From an uncultured Clostridia bacterium (lineage in GTDB: Bacteria > Bacillota > Clostridia > Oscillospirales > Acutalibacteraceae): 8,804 bases of DNA. The position numbers and the translations under genes are program-made. Every line of letters begins with the position of its first letter. Positions within the stretch are counted from its first letter, which is position 1. The DNA lies in the NCBI GenBank assembly GCA_946628455.1, contig CAMOWP010000074.1, positions 1 through 8,804 of the forward strand, read 5' to 3'. Shown in pieces: positions 6,767-8,804 of the stretch. The notes under the pieces are model-generated. The model was given only the letters and a program-made list of their open reading frames with translations, ran no database searches and was not told where the DNA came from.

Positions 6767-7445
6767 AGTTATCAAGCCTTTTATCAATTAATCTTTTGAC
6801 GCCGTAGCAAAGCAGCGCCACAAAAAATGTCAAAAAGCCGAAGATAAACATAAAGAGTACGGGAACGAACGAGCGGTCAATTATTCTAATTAGAAACAGC
6901 GCAATAAAAATATAGCTCAGAAACGCAAGCGCAAGTGCCTTTTTATATGTTATTTTTATTATCTGGCGCTTATCAAAAAGGACGTTAAGCCTTATCGCGG
7001 CAATGTAGAAAATGAGATTTCCGAGCACTATCGCAAAAAACGAAACGGCTGAAAAGATTATTTCCCAGTGATTATAAAAGAGAATTCTGAAATTATAATC
7101 GCAGTATATTTCACAAAATCCGCCGAGCAACGCACCGAAGGCACAGCAGAAAGCCGCAACAGCAAAGCAGATATTGAATATGTTTAAAATATTCTTTTCG
7201 TTTGCGACTTCTTCAACCTTGATTTTCGCTTCTTCTCTTTTTTCGCCGTTTAAAAGCTCGTCAACCGAAACACCGAGTATTTCTGCAAGCTCGGGCAGCA
7301 GCGAAATATCGGGCATACTGTCGCCGTTTTCCCATTTTGAAACAGCCTTGTTGCTGAGACTCAGCTTTTCGGCGAGCGCGCTCTGAGTAAGATTATGTTC
7401 CTTTCTCAGCTTTGCGATAAAAGCGCCGATTTTTTTCGTATCCAT
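6750..7445 (-). CDS. XRE-family HTH transcriptional regulator with four C-terminal membrane segments
   Basis: 231 aa. Residues 6-61 form a Cro/C1-type helix-turn-helix: IGAFIAKLRKEHNLTQSALA then EKLSLSNKAVSKWENGDSMP, ending LAEILGVSVDELLNGE (53-68). The recognition helix is SNKAVSKWENG (31-41). After a charged linker (68-86) come four hydrophobic segments at about 88-113, 126-152, 168-189 and 193-215, followed by a lysine/arginine-rich tail. The protein should therefore be a DNA-binding domain tethered to the membrane, an arrangement common in Firmicutes, where the membrane part may sense an envelope or membrane signal. The target is unknown; the operon's own promoter is the simplest guess. 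The start is firm: GAGGAG (7453-7458) is 7 nt before the ATG. It is the first gene of an operon with the YdcF and 139-aa genes. Confidence 0.92.
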   Translation of the reverse strand: MDTKKIGAFIAKLRKEHNLTQSALAEKLSLSNKAVSKWENGDSMPDISLLPELAEILGVSVDELLNGEKREEAKIKVEEVANEKNILNIFNICFAVAAFCCAFGALLGGFCEIYCDYNFRILFYNHWEIIFSAVSFFAIVLGNLIFYIAAIRLNVLFDKRQIIKITYKKALALAFLSYIFIALFLIRIIDRSFVPVLFMFIFGFLTFFVALLCYGVKRLIDKRLDNYDKKK

Positions 7446-7473
7446 ACTCTTTCTCCTCGGTTTTTCTGAAATA

Positions 7474-7502
7474 ATTGTAGCCTGATATGCGGATTATTAC
7501 AA
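7474..7502 (-). promoter_or_regulatory. Sigma-A-type promoter of the XRE-YdcF operon
   Basis: Read on the - strand: TTGTAA (7502-7497), exactly 17 nt, then TACAAT (7479-7474). The expected start is near 7467, about 22 nt before the ATG. The two boxes contain an inverted TTGTA/TACAA pair that could double as a binding site; this is weak. The -35 box overlaps the T-tract of the preceding gene's terminator. Confidence 0.68.
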
Positions 7503-7533
7503 GAAACAGTCGGTAGAATTAATCCACCGACTG
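7501..7533 (-). terminator. Intrinsic terminator of the CAP-protein gene
   Basis: The stem CAGTCGGT (7507-7514) / ACCGACTG (7526-7533), 8 bp and extendable by one A-T pair, has an 11-nt loop. On the - strand it is followed by TTTCTT (7506-7501). It lies 12 nt past the stop codon at 7546. The T-tract is imperfect, so some read-through into the XRE operon is possible. Confidence 0.78.
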
Positions 7534-7545
7534 TAGAATTTCGCC

Positions 7546-8658
7546 TTATTTTACCTTCACGGATTTGATTTTACTCCACTTTGTGTAAACCTTTTCGCCG
7601 CCTCCCTGGTCCTTATAGGCGCGAACTCTTACATAATACTTTTTCTTTGATTTCAGCTTTTTAATGGTTTTTTTGCTGTTTTTGAAGCCCTTGATTTTAA
7701 TTGTTTTTGCGCCCTTCATATTCTTTTTGAGCGAGTACTGAAGCTGATATCCCGTTCCGTCCTCAAACTGTCTCCACTGAGCCGTGAGCTGCTTTTTCTT
7801 TGCGCTTTTAACGTAAAGGGTCGGAGCCTTGAGGTTTATTTTTGCCGAAAGCCCTTCGAATTTACAAAGCGAAACGGAGCTTTTATCAAGGAGCTTAATA
7901 TAATATTTTCCCGTTCCTTTTATGTAGCCCTTCGAATCAACAATTTTGAAAACCTTGCTGTTTGAGCTTTTATATGTCAGCTGAGAATTCGGTACGGAAA
8001 TATAGTCCGTGCAATAGCCTGCGAACAGACAGGTTATATAAAGCTTGTAGTACTTGTCCTTAACAGCTGTGCTTGAAAGCTTGAAGCGCTTTGTGTAACG
8101 GTAGCTCACGTTAACGCTTTTTGAATACGCTTCGTTTGAAAAATCGGAGTACTCGGCAGCGCTTTCATCCTCTGAGAAAATTGCATAGTAAGAATCTGTT
8201 TTATTATATTTAAAAGCAGCAATTCCAATGCTTTTTATATTTTCATAACCTGTTGAAAGCGCCTGAAGAGATGAAAAGAAATCGGTGTAATTATCGCTGC
8301 TTTCGGTAAAAATGCGCTTGCCGTACTGCGGATAAATGAATTCCATCGGGGTAGAATCGGCGCATTTTTCCTCGTATTCGGTTTCTGTGTGCTTTATCTC
8401 GCCGCCGATAATCATTTCAGCCGCCCTGAGCTTAGCAAAAGCCTCAAGCGAGGAATCAAAGCTTATCTCCTCAAGCCCGTTTTCCTTTCGCTCTGCATTT
8501 ATCTGTGAAAGCGTTGTTTTGGCAACTGAATTGTACTGCGTTCCCGAAACCTTTATCGTGAAGCAGTATGACGGAGTTGCTGCCATTGCAGGCACAGCAG
8601 CAAGCATAGCGCAAGCCGCGATAATTATTGAAATAAAAACGGATAACAGTTTTTTCAT
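7546..8658 (-). CDS. Secreted CAP-domain protein with Ig-like and Fn3-like C-terminal domains
   Basis: 370 aa. The signal peptide is residues 1-26 (KK, a hydrophobic core, then VPAMA before ATPS). A CAP/SCP (CAP superfamily) domain spans about 45-163: TTLSQINAERKENGLEEISF (48-67) matches its first helix and AFAKLRAAEMI (73-83) its second. H90 (GEIKHTE) fits the first cavity histidine. GYENIKSIGIAAF (137-149) fits the gHr-nIl--IGia segment, where the second histidine is replaced by Y138. The domain is also short, so metal binding is probably lost. Residues about 180-275 resemble a degenerate Big_2 Ig-like fold (LTYKSSNSKVFKIVDSKGYI, 227-246). Residues 277-370 are Fn3-like (APTLYVKSA, YQLQYSLKK, KKYYVRVRAY) and very lysine-rich, perhaps for binding the anionic cell wall. 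No LPXTG or TM anchor is seen, so it is secreted or held by charge. AGGAG (8666-8670) sets the ATG. It is monocistronic; its role is unknown. Confidence 0.85.
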   Translation of the reverse strand: MKKLLSVFISIIIAACAMLAAVPAMAATPSYCFTIKVSGTQYNSVAKTTLSQINAERKENGLEEISFDSSLEAFAKLRAAEMIIGGEIKHTETEYEEKCADSTPMEFIYPQYGKRIFTESSDNYTDFFSSLQALSTGYENIKSIGIAAFKYNKTDSYYAIFSEDESAAEYSDFSNEAYSKSVNVSYRYTKRFKLSSTAVKDKYYKLYITCLFAGYCTDYISVPNSQLTYKSSNSKVFKIVDSKGYIKGTGKYYIKLLDKSSVSLCKFEGLSAKINLKAPTLYVKSAKKKQLTAQWRQFEDGTGYQLQYSLKKNMKGAKTIKIKGFKNSKKTIKKLKSKKKYYVRVRAYKDQGGGEKVYTKWSKIKSVKVK

Positions 8659-8685
8659 AACTTTGCTCCTCTTTTAGTTTATAAT

Positions 8686-8719
8686 ATTTTAACATTATAT
8701 AACCGCATTGTCAAATGCG
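8686..8719 (-). promoter_or_regulatory. Sigma-A-type promoter of the CAP gene with a palindrome over the -35 box
   Basis: On the - strand, consensus TTGACA (8714-8709), a 17-nt spacer and TAAAAT (8691-8686), the same boxes and spacing as the HAD promoter. The start is expected near 8679, giving a leader of about 21 nt. A 6+6 bp perfect inverted repeat, CGCATT-GTCA-AATGCG (8704-8719), is centred on the -35 box and is a candidate operator. Confidence 0.75.
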
Positions 8720-8731
8720 AACGGCTGTCAG

Positions 8732-8770
8732 AAAAAAAGCCGACTTTACAAAGGGGTGCCCGTCGTAAAG
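8732..8770 (-). terminator. Possible terminator or repeat end, at the right edge
   Basis: CTTTAC (8744-8749) pairs with GTAAAG (8765-8770) around a loop holding GGGG-TG-CCC. A competing CGAC (8741-8744) / GTCG (8762-8765) stem is also possible. Seven A (8732-8738) give a T-tract on the - strand after it. This could end a - strand gene lying to the right, but the stem is short and AT-rich. No coding region is recognised in 8720-8804. Confidence 0.35.
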
Positions 8771-8804
8771 AATGTTCGCCCAAAAATGGCATCTTTTTCG
8801 CGAT

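Noticed and set aside
8694..8699. A perfect TATAAT (- strand) upstream of the CAP gene as its -10 box
   Set aside because: It is only 9 nt from TTGACA. TAAAAT at 8686-8691 gives the correct 17-nt spacing.
1..8804. CRISPR arrays, tRNA or rRNA genes, insertion sequences, prophage genes
   Set aside because: No regularly spaced repeats, cloverleaf sequences, transposase or integrase frames were found by eye.

Overview
This is an 8.8 kb chromosomal stretch, probably from an anaerobic Firmicute of the Clostridia (Oscillospiraceae/Ruminococcaceae-like). The assignment is inference. It rests on AT-rich intergenic DNA with vegetative sigma-A promoters, strong G-rich ribosome binding sites, occasional TTG starts, and the gene content: an NSS transporter, a membrane-anchored XRE regulator, and a secreted CAP/Ig-like/Fn3 protein. 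No rRNA, tRNA, CRISPR, IS element or phage gene is visible.

Left half, + strand (229-5485). A sodium-dependent (NSS/SNF) transporter has its own promoter and terminator. A small HAD-IB phosphatase follows; its promoter overlaps the transporter's terminator so that its own transcript should start inside the hairpin. Next comes a two-gene operon, read from a near-consensus extended -10 promoter: the TrmH/SpoU-type 23S rRNA 2'-O-methyltransferase rlmB and an 809-residue membrane protein. The membrane protein keeps the topology and domain order of a P1B-type ATPase (four TM, short cytosolic loop, two TM, large cytosolic N/P-like domain, two TM). It lacks every catalytic motif of that family and carries a 255-residue acidic, partly coiled-coil N-terminal extension. 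It is the most unusual gene here and looks like a transport-dead pseudo-ATPase.

Right half, - strand (8658-5532), converging on the first block at a shared bidirectional terminator. From right to left these are: a secreted CAP-domain protein with Ig-like and Fn3-like domains and its own promoter and terminator; then an apparent three-gene operon of an XRE-type HTH regulator with four C-terminal TM segments, a membrane-anchored YdcF/DUF218 protein whose start overlaps the regulator's end, and a small single-TM extracytoplasmic protein of unknown function. The compact three-gene layout suggests a membrane-linked regulatory or envelope module, but no substrate or signal can be read from the sequence.

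Promoters of the TTGACA/TTTACA - 17 nt - TATAAT kind precede all five transcription units. The right edge (8720-8804) holds no gene, but does contain a hairpin and T-tract that may be the end of a unit or a dispersed repeat lying beyond the window.
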